This document shows, in pieces, positions 13,656 to 26,741 of a DNA stretch of 64,000 nt. Source of the stretch: Mermis nigrescens (Eukaryota > Nematoda > Enoplea > Mermithida > Mermithidae); NCBI GenBank assembly GCA_036768485.1, contig JAVLUZ010000405.1, positions 143,054 through 207,053 of the forward strand. The letters are read 5' to 3'. The notes under the pieces are model-generated. The model was not told where the DNA came from. It saw nothing but the letters and a program-made list of their open reading frames with translations, and made no database searches. Both the position numbers and the translations under genes were made by a program. The stretch's first letter is position 1, and each line of letters opens with the position of its first letter.

Positions 13656-15702
13656 TTGAAAATATGTGTGTGAAATGAATGAAAAATATGATAATTTTTA
13701 GGGGAAGGTGGTCCCGGGCGACTCGCTTAAGCGCGCTTAACGGTCGTGTACATGCGTATGGAAATTGAGCACAAGAATGTACATCTGGGGCAATCAATCG
13801 GTTTTTTTCATCTGTTTAAAAAAAAACCCAAACCGGTTTTTTCCCAAAAAATTTTTTCAGTGTAAAGTTTACAAACATCAGTTTGGCACATACAAACGTA
13901 CTACAATCAAAGGGCTACAAACTGGCCCAAACCGAATTTATTTACACTCCACTTTCTCTTTTCAGAAGTCGGGAGAGGTCGAATAGGATAAAAATAAAGT
14001 ACTTTTTAAGGGGTGGCGAACAAAAATATGGACAAACACGCATTTTTCACTGTCCACCACATTGTAAACTTTAAAAATCTGAACCGAACGCTCCATTGAG
14101 TGTAAATGAATTCGGTTTTGTGCCAGTTTGTAGCCCTTTGATTGTAGTACGTTTGTATGTGCCAAACTTGTGTTCCGCAAAATATTTGATATGATTTACC
14201 AATTAAATGCGAAAAAACCTGTTTTTTCCGCCCATTTTACACCTCAGATTTCGAACTTTACACCCCCATAAACAACTCAATATTACGTTTTTTTGAACGC
14301 GGTTTACTTTGACATGTAGCCCTTAAAAGTTACTTTATTTTTATCTATTTAAATTATCTTAATTCATAACCGAAAAAGTTGGCAGAGAAATCTTGGACAA
14401 AATCTGTTTTTTTACTCATCCACTAGAGTGTAAAGTTTAAACCCCTGGTACTGTGTATTGATTGTAGAAAACTTTGAAGATCAGATTCGTTATTCTGACC
14501 TCACAAAGAACATTTTTAAAAAAATTCATCATCCACGACGCTCTGGGCGGAAAATTTTTTCAGTGTAAAGTTTACACCTGCACTAATAACGCAATATTGA
14601 TTGTAAAGAAACAAAATAAAATTTTGATGTGTCGCGCTTAAGACGAGGCAGATTTTAAAGGTAGTTACCACGTTCTTTCTACTATGTGGAGAATATGGCA
14701 AGGAAAAATATTTTTGTCTCAGACTCTTTACAATAAACCGCCTCTAAATTCGAAAATATTACTTTTTAAGAAAAAATAAAAAAAGTTTCTCCTAGATTTT
14801 ATAACCGTCTAGCTTTTGAAACCAATCAGACTGCATAGAATGTAAAACTGAGTTAGATATGCTCTTGCACATGAAAACAGTAAAAAACCGTCTAATTTAC
14901 ACTCTTGTGCAACAACCAATGAGTGTAAAGTAATTTTAAGGCCAGATTCGTAACCTACTAATTAGGGAAAACATTTTTTAAAGAGATTCATTATCCACGA
15001 CGCTATAGGCGAAAAAAATTTTTCAGTGTGAAGTTTACACTTGCACTAATAACGCAATATTGATTGTAAAGAAACAAAATAAATTTTGACGTGTAGCGCT
15101 TAAGACGAGGCACATTTTAAGGGTAGTTACCACGTTTTGTCTACAAAGTGGAGAATATGGCAGGGAAAGAATTTTTTTCTGTCCCAGACTCTTTACAATA
15201 AACCGCCTCTAAATTCGAGAATATTACTTAAAAAAAAATTAAAAAAAGTCTCCCCTAGATTTTTTAATCGTCTACATTTTGAAACCAATCAGACTGCATA
15301 GAATGTAAAACTGAGTTAGATATGCTTGGCCACATGAAAACTGTAAAAAAAACCGTCCAATTTACACTCCTGTGCAACAACCAATGAGTGTAAAGAAATT
15401 TTAAGACCAGATTCGTAACCTACTAATTAGGGAAAACATTTTAAAAAAATTGGCCCTCTGCAAATTATTTGAATTTTTGGTGTAAACTTTACACACTCAC
15501 GACGCGCTCGGTATTGAGTGTAAACAAGAAAAAAAATGGGGGCACCAAGTTTTTTTATTATCTACCTTTTAAAAAAAACTGCACCTCTCAGATATGTGCC
15601 GTTATAGCTGTGAGGGGGGGACACAAATTTCGCACTCGCTGTGTAAAACATAAGAAAAAAGGATGGCCAAGTATTTTATAGGTAGCGCTATCGCGCTACC
15701 TA

Positions 15703-16057
<355 letters not shown>

Positions 16058-16639
16058 CAGGGATGCAACGGGTCCAGATTTTTTGGAATATCGGTACCGG
16101 GCCCGGGTCCGGGTCTCAAATTCTTCAGATAACGGGTCCGGGTACATGTCCGGGTCTGAAAAAAATAACGGGTCCGGGTCCATGAGAATTTGTGAATTAT
16201 GTCTTATGTGAACAAAATGGTCCTATTATTCATATACAGCTAATGGTTTAATGCACTCAGATTGCGTGATTGCTTCTTATTTACAGAATGTCAGTCAACA
16301 AAAAGTTAAAGTTCCCGAATAAGTGATTTGAATAATTATTTATACATCTAAGGGTGATAGATATCTATAATTTTTTTAGCAAAAAAGTGGGGCAGAAACG
16401 ATCCAAATTTGAGACGTATTGATAGAAAAATTGCTTGAATGATTGCACTGGACAATCAGCCTTTTCAGTCTGTTGAAAATATTGGTTTTATGGAATTAGA
16501 GCGAGAAGTTCTTTTCAAATTGCCTATTAAATTTTGAGTAATATAAACTAATCAAGTTTATTTTCTAGATTCCCTTATATGAGCTTAAATCAAGAACATT
16601 TTATAGAAATGAAGTACTGAGTGAATATGAAACTGTGCG

Positions 16640-17117
16640 GGAAAATTAGCTGAGCAGGTTAAGAAATGCGTTGAAATTGGTATTTCATTCACGAGTGACA
16701 TTTGGTCTGGCATCAGCGAATCATTGTTTAGGCAAGTTTTCTTAAGCTTGAAATTTCTGTAACATAATTGATTAATCCCAACGTTTTAATTTTTTAGTTT
16801 AACAGCACATTCAATTTCGGACGACTTTAAGCTGAAAATGTGGATTTTGCATGCATCACCTTTAGGTGCTGAGCATCATACAGCACAATATTTTAGCGAA
16901 GTGCCCGAAATTATGTTTAATTCGTTGGACATTAAAAAATAATTAGTGAGTTAGCGTGTAGATTCCTAAATTAACCACGAGTCATACAATATCTTTATGA
17001 ATTTCTTGCAGGTGCACGTTATTGTAAGCGATAACCGTACAAACATAGTTAAAGCGTTAGAGGATTCAAACTTACCAAGTGCAAGCTGTGCGGAGCATAA
17101 TTTGATATTTAATTGTT
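16640..17117 (+). pseudogene. hAT-superfamily transposase remnant
   Basis: hAT transposases are DDE-type nucleases that cut and rejoin the element's own ends. Three blocks with hAT character can be read in different frames, separated by stops. They are a segment ending in SFTSDIWSGISES (hAT proteins have a conserved T-D-x-W here), then LTAHSISDDFKLKMWILH followed by HTAQ, then VHVIVSDNRTNIVKALEDSN followed by SCAEHNLIF (usual form VTDNAANMVKA... CxAHxLNL). The C-terminal dimerisation region is not seen; the nested element may have removed or displaced it. The gene is dead. Confidence 0.8.
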
Positions 17118-17271
17118 AAGGCGGTAGTGACAAAAAACTTATTTTTCGCAAGTTACATGTACATACTTCTCAGCTCATCTATCCAGGCTATCGAACAGCA
17201 GCAAACGGTTAAAAATGCGCCTTATTCGCCGAAAAATGGCTGGCCATTTTCACAGAAGCCACTCAAACAGA

Positions 17272-18290
17272 CAGTGGCGGATCTAGGATTTTCCTAGGGG
17301 AGGCGTATCCCAACTTTTCCAAAAACAGTCAATAATAGGTCCGAAAATTTGCCCTTGACGCGCAAAACAGCATTTTTTCGGTGTGTTACGTTGCATACTT
17401 TTACATAAAATCACTTTTGACGCATAATTTTTTTTAAATTTTAAAATTCTAGACAATTTTGTGCGAAAACAATCATCAAATTTCTTTGACTTTAACAAAA
17501 ATTTGGCGCAGAGCGCCGGAAAATTTCTGAAATTAAGGCAGATAGACGTTTAGAAGCATGATTTCCTATATTTATAGCATTTGATGCGAAACATCGAAAT
17601 TTTTAATTGAAAATAGAAGAAAACTGTGCAAAATTAGCTGCTTCTGCTGTTAAAATTGTTTTGAAACCTACATGAACAGAAAATGGCTTCCAGGCAGTGT
17701 TTTTTTGTACAAGGTCCGTTTGTACATGTTTATACAAAAGATGGTCCGTAAAAGTCTTTGTACGTTTTGTGCACACACATTTTTGGGCACTATGATATAG
17801 TATGGTAGCGACTTTAGTATGGTAATTCCTGGTTTTATAAGGGCAAAATCCATTAAGATCGTCTTAAAACGGCGCGAAGCGCCGAAAAATCTTGACATTT
17901 TCCCTTACGAATTGCGATTTCTGCTATTATAAAGATACATATATAGGATACACAATTATACACAATTACTCATTTAGGCGTGAAGCGCCGAAAATTTTTG
18001 CGAATTTCAGACCTTTGCAGTTTTTGTCTTCCAAAAATCTTTGTACATGTACAAAGACGGTTCCGAAAAGTCTTTGTACATCAGTAAAAATCTTTGCCGA
18101 ATAAAAAAACCGTGCTTCCAGGTTGCCAAGAAAGTAAATAAAAGTCATCCGGCGCTGCGCCGGAAAATTTTGAGGAATTATGGTCACTAACGGATAATAA
18201 TCATTGCAAATTGCATAAAATTCTTTATCTCGCCGAATATTTTTGGCCAATGGGGGGCGGCCGCCCCCGCCAACCTTTAATCCGCCCCTG
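17272..18290. mobile_element. Nested non-autonomous hAT-like element with perfect 8-bp duplication
   Basis: It starts CAGTGGCGGATCT and ends TTTAATCCGCCCCTG. The flanks are identical, CAAACAGA at 17264-17271 and 18291-18298, which fixes the borders to the base. Inside is the module with the palindrome CTTTGTACATGTACAAAG (18039-18056) and several GGCGC hairpins. It has no coding capacity. Relatives with the same ends lie at 24614-24793, 37460-38444 and 48886-49534. Confidence 0.93.
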
Positions 18291-18619
18291 CAAACAGAAA
18301 AAAATTTGAACAAATTCAAAAGCACCTTGACCCTGATTCATTGCCTCTTAAACTAATACAAGTAGATGAATCTGATTGTTTTTGAAAAACTATCTGGTAT
18401 TAATGAGAAGATTTAGAAGTTGGAAATAAAGTCTTTAGTCGCCATTCAATTCTTTCATCATTCGCATCTTTTTAAATTTTTTTAATACCCGTTACCCGTT
18501 ATTTTTCAAGCAAAATTTTACCGGTTCCGGGTCCGGGTCTCAAAAATTTTCAATAACGGGTCCGGGTCCAAAAAAGAACCGGGTAATAACGGGTCCGGGT
18601 CCGGGTACCCGTTGCATCC

Positions 18620-18742
<123 letters not shown>

Positions 18743-18801
18743 TTACTAAAAGATATGCGCGTCAAGCGTTAATATTTGTTGGGATTACAAGATATAACAG
18801 A

Positions 18802-19206
18802 ACATGGGCATCGGGGGGTCTTGGGACGTGGGCGTGGGGGGTTGGGGGGTATGCACCCCCGGAAGTTGGATAACTCCCAGAATTCAATTTTTTAATTTTT
18901 TTTTGCTTTTTTAGCAATTTTTTGATTTCATTGGATAGTGCTCGACGCTCCCAAAATTTCGGTGCTGCCCACCTATGGTCTAGACCCCCAGAATTCACAC
19001 TCTCTCCCAAAAAAAAATCCGCTAGACGCCTTAGAAATTGATTTTCAGAATTTTTTGTTTTTCTGGAATTTTTTTATGCTAATGGATAGCTCTCATTGAG
19101 AAACGCAAGAAAATGGTGTTTTTTTCGCCCTACCATATATTATCAGGCACTTTTTGACTTCGAAAAATTTTGGAACCCCAGAATTTTAGAGCTGCTCATG
19201 TATGGA
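18802..19206 (+). mobile_element. Two degenerate copies of the TGGGCAGC / CCACGCCC small element
   Basis: The first copy spans about 18802-18977 (GACGTGGGCGTGGGGGG ... GCTGCCCACCTATG). The second, 5'-truncated, ends near 19204 (GAGCTGCTCATGTATG). Both share the AATGGATAG...TTGAGAAACG and TGGTGTTTTTT segments of the family delimited elsewhere by 8-bp duplications. No clean duplication is seen here. Confidence 0.6.
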
Positions 19207-19539
19207 TTTAACTCCTCTGACTTGGATGCGTTTTTTAATGTGTTTTACTTTGCACTTTTTTTGGGCTTATCATTCTATTTGTTCTGATAGACGTAGCTGT
19301 CTGCTACCAAGCAAGCTGGAAAGTTCGTCTATATGAATTGCAATTTGAAATATGTCAATTTTGATTATTAACTAGAAATTTGCACCAACCTGGCATAGCT
19401 TGAAATTGAGCTTGAAGGTAAATCTGCCCAAAACGTTATCAATTTTCTACATTATAATCAATTCTAACACTGGCCCCGGCCCCAGCGCTGGGGCCAGCCT
19501 GGCTCCGGCACAGCTCTAAAGTCTATCTGAAGCTGACTG

Positions 19540-20824
19540 CAGAGACATAGTCAGAATTTTGGCTCAAGGGGCATAAACGTTTTCCTGTAGAATTTACGGC
19601 CTTTCTATTGGCAAACAGTTCGGAATTCATAAGTGGCGCAAAGTGCCAAGAAATTTAGTCATTTTTTTCACCCTTAACAGTTTGTAGCTCTGTGAATACT
19701 AATAATCTGATAGAGCAGAAAATTATCAAATCCGTACAAAACAGTTTTGACAATACAAGCTTCTAACAAGAAAACTGCGAATTACTAACTTTGACTGAAG
19801 ATATTTTGAGTGATTCAAGCTTTTAAACGCTATGCTGGAGCTTTACAAAAAGAAAGGACAGTAACTGGCGGCGCTATGCGCCACAAAATTTTGACGTTTT
19901 TGCACATTAAACTCAATTTATACCGCTTAAATCATATAAAGCAGACAAATTAATGTCGGCGCGAAACGCCGGAAATTTTTAGAAATTTCTAACCCTTTTA
20001 CCTGGCTTGTTCTCCCTAAAACCTCGTTGCACATGTATAACGAGATTTTATGGCTGCGGGACGTCTGAGGTGGCGAGCGGGATCCGGGGCAGAGTCCCGG
20101 AAAATTTTGTAAAAAAACATTTTAATGTTAAAAAATTTTCGCAGAATCGGCCAAATCTCGGTTCGGAAGCAAGCCCAAAAACACTTAAAATTGATGAACT
20201 CCTACATTGCACAAACTGATCTGAAATGCATTTTTCGACCTCTGCTTGGTACATAGCGCAGCAACGGGTCGCTGCCAATAAGATATAGAAGGATGTATCA
20301 ATGAAAATTTTGTTCTTACCGTTTTCATGCCCATTTGTGGCCTTCTAATTTACAAAATGCAGTTCATAAAACAAGAAATGCGCAAAAACAAGAAAATTTG
20401 GCCATTCCTTCCAATAAAAATAGGATTATGTGTCCTTATAAAGAAAGATAAACGAAACAAAGAATAGACAAACTGGCACACAAAAGACAAACAAAGCAGA
20501 GAATAGACAAACTGGTTCACAATCATTTTCGTACTTTTACTATCATACTCAACAAGCATGCGCAGTTTCATTCAACGAACAAATAGTGCATTAAATTACT
20601 AAAGTGATGTGGAGTGCTGGATTACATATTTTAGCTGATTCAAGCTTTTAAATTTGCTGGATCTATATAGCAATAAATAATGACTCGGCGCGGAAAATTC
20701 TGACGTTTTTGACTTTTTGAACTCAATTTTCTGGACATACATTATTGCAACAAAAAAATCAACAATATTTTCTGAAAAATTTCGGGGGGGCAGGTACCCC
20801 CAATGCCCCCTGGCTACGCCTATG
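19540..20824. mobile_element. hAT-like non-autonomous element (1.29 kb)
   Basis: The left end CAGAGACATAGTCAGAATTTTG and the right end CCCCCTGGCTACGCCTATG are inverted relatives of a CAGAGGCGTAGCCAG-type terminus. The flanks GCTGACTG (19532-19539) and GCTGATTG (20825-20832) match at 7 of 8. It contains degraded GGCGC hairpins (for example near 19964). The open frames around 20007-20571 have no recognisable domain and are treated as chance. Confidence 0.7.
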
Positions 20825-20832
20825 GCTGATTG

Positions 20833-21290
20833 CATTTGGAACATCGATAGGCTTTGAACCAGGTCAAACTAAAACTGTTGCGCGCACGATGTGAATAAAA
20901 GTTGCAGTTTAAATTTATATAATGGCCACAGAAGTGAATGTATTATAGAAAAGCGTCGCTAAAGGATAATTTCTTGTTTAAATTTGTTTACAATGAAGAA
21001 TAAGAAGAATTCGGCACAAATACAATAATGTAACTAAAGAGCTGAATAATGGAATATGCCTAGACGGTATGCGCGATATATTGTGATAATAGGAAATATT
21101 AACAGACTCGCTTATTTAACATTTTACGGTTGATTATATCAAATCATATTTACATTTTGATTCAGTCGCACTTTAGAAGCAATATGTTTCTAGGTTTCTA
21201 ATTCAATTTTTAGCACATATTGCATAACTGCAGTGCTAGTTTTCTATTTTATATTAGGGGATTCGGGTACCGGGTATACCCGGGTACTAA
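20833..21290. other. Unassigned AT-rich DNA ending in a GGGTAC-rich patch
   Basis: Nothing is recognised from 20833 to about 21250. At 21256-21290 there is a GC-rich inverted patch (CGGGTACCGGGTATACCCGGG) that marks the point where the retrotransposon remnant on the minus strand stops. Confidence 0.4.
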
Positions 21291-22400
21291 GTAATGATTA
21301 AACATGTTAGTTTTACAAAAAAGATCAGTTACTACATTATTGTTGGTGGAAGTAAGAGGTGGAATGCTTTGAGAATTATTTAAACGATAATTTACAAATC
21401 TAAAAAAAGATTTCAGATCGCTAAGTTGCAATAAATTACTTTCCTGTAAACAAAAATGATTTCGAATTTCTTTGCGTAAAATTTTACAGTGATTACGATA
21501 CCTTTGTTTACATATGATTGCATGATATTTTTTGTATTTTTCCATATAAGCCGTTTTTTGGCAAATAATTTTCGTAAAACCTCAGGTTATGAAAATTTAG
21601 AAGGCTTTGCTTTGACTTTAGGAACAAAAGCAAAAATAAGAGGTCTTAAAACATTTAAAAATACATTATATATATCGTTAACACTTGAACTAGTAGAAAA
21701 GAAATCAGGATAAGCAATAGTAGAAAGGAAGCTACCAATACTAAAATAGTCTGATTTCAGAAAATTAAAGCGAAGTTCTACATAAGTAGCAGATAAGGTT
21801 ATCAGAATTTCAAAAGATACTAAATTGTGGTCACATGTAGAAAAGGAGGGTAGTACTTTAACATTAAAAACATTATTTGCTGCAGAAATAACATTAATAA
21901 TATTCATATCATGCTTATGATCTAAAACTAATTGTGCTAATCCTGTAGACGAAAAGCAGTCATAAAACAATTCAATAAGAGAATCGGATGCGAAGGTACC
22001 TAAGGCCCAATCAATCTTAGGTATGTTGAAATCCCCTAAAATAATTACGATATAAGAGCAATCATTTACCCATTCTATCAAGTTGCAAATTCTTAAGGCA
22101 TGATTTAAATCGTAGTGACGGAGGAGGCCTGCAAATAAGAAGGAATCTAATTCTATCCTTATCATGAGAAAAAATCAATAACTTAAGAGTCGGATATACT
22201 CATTTCGTTAGGAACTTCAACAAAACGAGCACTGAAATGCGATTTTACGAAGACAATGACCCTGCCGCCTTGTTTATTTACTCGATCAGAGCAAAAAATT
22301 TGATATTTTTCTTTTGAGGACAAAATGTTATTTTGAATTACTTCGTTTAACCATGTTTCACAACAGAAAATTAAGTCGAAATTGTCACTATCTAACAAGT
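21291..22400 (-). pseudogene. Retrotransposon endonuclease domain, truncated before the RT
   Basis: The minus strand reads as the apurinic-like endonuclease of a CR1/Jockey-type non-LTR retrotransposon, the enzyme that nicks the target DNA. The first piece (22183-22398) holds FCCETWLNE with the catalytic Glu. The second (21587-22165) holds VIILGDFNIPKIDW and STCDHNLVSFEI, the GDFN and SDH-type motifs. A third (21291-21545) is the basic linker that normally precedes the reverse transcriptase. The pieces are separated by stops and frameshifts (for example near 22180). The reverse transcriptase itself is absent. Confidence 0.9.
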
Positions 22401-22482
22401 AAAGCCCCTAACTTGTTTACTAAACTTGGTGCATTAAATAAAAAACACCTGATGACACTAGAAATTTGGAGGGCGACTTGTT

Positions 22483-23410
22483 CTATAAAGAACTAGAATC
22501 AATGCGAGCAAAAGATGGAGGAATGGACGGTTTAGGCAAATTGGAACAAACACGTGACACAAAAGTTTGCTTCTTTTTGACACAATCGGCAGCAAAATCA
22601 ATGAAAAGATCCGTTTTGCCCCAGTTTCGTTGGTTGTTCAATTCCATAAACAGCTCACAACACTGTTGCTTGCGCTGCATGTAAGAAAGATCTGGTCGAG
22701 CGCGCAATTTAGACCGTCCATTAGGTGGATTAGACGGGCGAATCACTTTGTTGACTAGTCCGATAAAATGACGTTGAGCATGTGGTGACATTAGGCAAAC
22801 CTTCGGGAATTGAGGTTTGCCCTGATGTTTAGGACCATCATGGAAAACTTGCATAATATCATCAGATGACAAGTCGGGTTCCGTGCTAAATTCATCAACC
22901 AAAGACTTTACAGGGTTCAAGTCGTCATCTGAATCGGGTAAGCCAAATAATACTGCATTTGACTTTTTTGATCCTCGCTCCAAACAGTCCTTGATTAACA
23001 AGCCAATATCGGACGTACTGGATGCACTAGCCTTTGATTCACAGCGTTCTTCCAATAAATTTATTCAAGATTCTAATATGGAAAATTTGGCTGGTGAGGA
23101 GGCAATATTTTCGAATACAGGCTCGCAACAGCTGCAAACAAATGGAAAAGAGAATGAAGCGTCCACATACAGTTTCCTATTAAAATAAGAGATGAGTGTT
23201 GGTGGTAAATTTAGGCATTCGGCATGAGCCCATTTGTGGCAAATATCGCACTGAATGGTCGAAACATGACTCGGTAACCAGTAGCCAACAGATTACGCAT
23301 GGGTAGGCATCATTTTTAATAGGAGAATTTTGAAGCCTTAGATTTACTGAATGCGATAGAGATTTGGATTGACAATCAATGGGCTTCTTTGACTGACTAG
23401 GTTTGCCCAT
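22483..23410 (-). pseudogene. Retrotransposon ORF1 with a PHD-type zinc finger (broken)
   Basis: It lies just upstream of the endonuclease remnant on the same strand. From an ATG at 23408-23410 the first piece contains YPCVIC. After a frameshift the minus strand continues as IQCDICHKWAHAECLN followed by a CSCC pair, which together form the Cys4-His-Cys3 spacing of a PHD-like finger. Such fingers are found in ORF1 proteins of CR1-like elements and are thought to help form the RNA particle. A second open piece (22483-23055, about 190 codons) is rich in charged residues and holds RPDLSYMQRKQQCCELFMEL. It is interrupted by a TGA at the junction near 23070. Confidence 0.75.
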
Positions 23411-23441
23411 GGTAAATGTAATTTGCGTAATCGAATATATA

Positions 23442-24023
23442 CAGGATGGCCCATAAAAAAGGCTACATTTTTAATACGTCAACCTCGGCTGGTGTGAAAA
23501 TAAAATTTCAAGACCAGCTGCATTAGATAGGTGAACATGTCTTTATTTGATCAACGTTAAAAATTTTGGTCAGCTTTCAGCGGTACCTGCAATACAGCAA
23601 TTTGTTTACACCTCACTGTTTAAACCCCAGGGTTTCTGCATTTTATTACATTACTGTGTATATTTTTATCCTTTTTTTTGACATTTTTGACAATATGTCC
23701 AGTCACAAAAATTAATTGGCAGTTTTAAATCTACAGAATAGATACGCGTCCTACCGAATGCAAAAATTTCAGGATATCGTTAAAAGAGGGTGCAAATTGA
23801 TGGCAGGATCAATGATGCTATCGGCGTTTAAACAATATTAAAGTAAGGTGTAAACAAATTGCCTTAGCGCCCAAAGCACTAGAACTTGGCTTAAATGTTT
23901 TACACATTTGGAAAGATGAGACTTTTATCTATCGAATGCGCCCAGTTTGAAAGTTTGAAGTTTAAATGAGCTAAAGTTATGACCTGTCAAATTGGAATGT
24001 AGCCTTTTTTATGGGTCACCCTG
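23442..24023. mobile_element. TA-flanked terminal-repeat element (Tc1/mariner-like MITE)
   Basis: It starts CAGGATGGCCCATAAAAAAG and ends with the complement ATGGGTCACCCTG, flanked on both sides by TA. The inverted repeats extend well inward: AGGCTACATTTTTAA near the left pairs with AATGTAGCCT near the right, and GTCAACCTCGGC with the matching right-hand block. There is no coding capacity. Copies lie at 34940-35742 and 57692-58249. Confidence 0.85.
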
Positions 24024-24119
24024 TATAATATATAAAAATCGCAGCGATTGACCGGTTGATGTACTTTTAGAACTTGGGCAAGGAAGGACCTCTCCTGCTC
24101 TGTTTTGCTTAGTGCCCAC

Positions 24120-24382
24120 CACACCTGGGCGTGGGGGGTTTGGGGGTATGCACCATCCGACAAACCAAAATACCCCCCCCCCCTCAGAAATTAAAATACC
24201 CACCCTAGAATTCAATTTTTGAGATTTTTTGTTTTTTTTCGCAATTTTTTAATGCCAATGGATAGTGCTTGATGAGAAACGTTGAAAAATGGTGTTTTCC
24301 CGCCATACCACCATTTTGAAGGCCATTTTTTGACCTTTGGAAAATTTTGCACCCCCCAGAATTTTGTTGCTGCCCACGTATG
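24120..24382 (+). mobile_element. Small TGGGCAGC / CCACGCCC-family element
   Basis: It begins CACACCTGGGCGTGGGGGG, ends GCTGCCCACGTATG, and has flanks GTGCCCAC and TTGCCAAC (6 of 8 match). The interior includes AATGCCAATGGATAGTGCT and TGGTGTTTTCCCGCCAT, shared by all copies. Better preserved duplications at other copies show an 8-bp target, so it is hAT-like. Confidence 0.75.
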
Positions 24383-24613
24383 TTGCCAACTGTTCCGTCC
24401 GACTAGACGCTCGTGAATTCTCTCCAGGTCTCTCTACAAGCGTCTATCGACAGGAGAGAGCACCTGTAAAAAATACAGCCGCACGCAACAGTTATCAATT
24501 TTTTTCGGACTTCTTTGATTGGCTTAGACTTAGATTTACGGGGAGGGTAGTACATCCGATCGGTTGAAAATTTTGTGGGGGAGGGGGGTAGGGTGAAATC
24601 CGTCCACTTCAAA

Positions 24614-24793
24614 CAGTGGCGGATCCAGCATTTTCCTAAGGGGGGCGGTATCCCTAAGGGGGCGGAACCCTGACTTGGGCGGAAAAATTATACGTTTTAA
24701 TCCGAAAATCCTTAATTTTGCGCATTAGTTTGGGCCAATGGGGGGGGGGCGGCCGTCTCACCCGCCCCCGCCCTCCCCCTAAATCCGCCCCTG
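24614..24793 (+). mobile_element. Short CAGTGGCGGATC-family element (180 bp)
   Basis: The ends CAGTGGCGGATCC and AAATCCGCCCCTG match those of the 17272-18290 element, but the interior is much reduced and G/C-homopolymer rich. The flanking 8-mers match at only 5 of 8. Confidence 0.7.
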
Positions 24794-26741
24794 ACCCAAC
24801 CCTCAAGATCATGTTTGGTTGCCAACCGTGAGTTTTTTTTCTCAAAACGTGAGTTTTTAGCCTCGAGTTTTTTCAGTTGCGTTTTTTCGTGAGTTTTTTT
24901 GAGATTTTTTTCTGAATTTGAGATTTTTCACTGAAAATGAGACGTTGCTCGATCTTTTTGGAGCATAAAAAAATAAAACAATTTCAAAAGAAATAAAAAA
25001 AGTAGAACAAATCGGACAAAATAGAATGAAAACATGTGCGTATGGCGCGGAGCATCGAAAATTTGACTGTTTTGAGCAAATATGTGGATGGCTAAAAAGC
25101 TTTATGAAGCTCCTTTTTTACGAAGTTTTTTGGAAATTTTAGTAAATATCGATTTTTAGCTTAAAAATTAAAGGAGGAGCACAAGCGAAAATTGTTTTTA
25201 TATTTTATTTTGGGAAGAGGCGTACTTGCTTCTTATCTCTCTGCATGTTCGTCATCATTAACAGATGTAAATTAAGTAGAGTTATCAGTGCTCAAAAAAT
25301 GCCTGAAAAAAACACATAAAAAGTCATTTTTCGGAACTATTAGAATGGTTATTTGAGAGTCCACGACTAAATCATTATTCCTGTTCATTACAAGATAATC
25401 AGGTTAATACGGACGAAACCATTTTGAAAAAAAATGTTTTGATAGTGAAGGATTGGGGGCTGAATACAGCGGTAGCGAACTGTCCTTGTGATATATTTCA
25501 TTTGTGGAACGTTCTTGGGGGCGCAATGTGGAAGGACACTTGGGGTAAATTGTTCGTGCGAATTGGGGAGGGGAAACATATGTACGTACGTCTTGTTTAC
25601 AGGATGCGCGTTTAAAGGTCATATTTTCGCTAAGGTCAAAGGACTAATATTTTTTGTGGGTTGTTTGTGAAACACTTTGATTGATATTTGCGTCGTTATC
25701 ACACCTCAACAATAACTCATTTCAGCCCATCCGATGAATGTACTTAGTCGACAATTCGCCGGGACGAACGGGTCCTTTTCTGTACTGAAAAACCTTAAAA
25801 TTTTAATTTTGAACCCGCAAAACGCCTTTTTAAGCTAGAAAACCACTTTCTGGGCCAGGTTGGTAACCCTTCGTTACTGGAAAACCACTTTCTGATCCAG
25901 GAAACCCACTCTTGTGGTAGTGGACAATAAATTTTTGAACCTTAACCCTTTTTCAAGCCGTTTATCGGACCACCACTTATTCAATCTGGACTGCTCAACT
26001 AAACTTTTTATTTTTTAACTTTGGACGGGGCAGCCATCGACCATTGCCCAGGTGTGGCTGTGACTTTATAGTGAAAAATGCTGAATAGTCAAAAGTAACT
26101 CACAAACTAAGATTGCTCGGTGGTTTGTAAAAGCTCGTCAACCTGATCGCTTTTCATACTGTGATTCCTCTTGATTCAGGCATCTTTCTATATTGTGGCT
26201 TTAAACACTTCTCATCACACATGCACACTTAGGGTATGGGGGGGTATCCCCCCTACCACAACTTTTTAGAGGCGTGCCCCCCTCAGGCCGTTTTGGGACC
26301 AAATCTGTCATCCGAACGATGAAAAGGCGTTAAATCACGTCTGACACTGTAGTTTCAGGTACATGTACTAATTTTTCGAACAGGAGCCTGTCAAATTAAT
26401 TCATCCAGACAATTTTTTCCATTATTTTGTATATTTTTAATGTTGCAGGTCATTTAGTCGCCCTTATCGTTACTGTTTTCATGCAAATTTAATCATAAAT
26501 GTTCATGAAGAATGGAATAAAACGGATAAAGTATTTAAATTTGTCAAAATTTAACATTAAATAGGTGAAAAATACTCATTTGTACCCCAAGAAAAATCTG
26601 GTTTTCCCCCTCCCAGAACATGACCGTGTACATCCATGCTTTTCACCGTATACTTAGTGCGTAAGTACGAATTTGAATCTTTACCGTCTTAAGGTGATTA
26701 TATTAACAATTTTCAAGGTAAAATTATTCCTAACATCGACT
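24794..26741. other. Unassigned DNA upstream of ATP synthase subunit f
   Basis: No gene, RNA or bounded element is recognised. There is a GAGTTTTTT-rich patch at about 24830-24960 and a G/C-homopolymer patch at about 26230-26285. The promoter and any 5' non-coding exon of the downstream gene should lie in this region, but no motif was clear enough to call. Confidence 0.4.
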
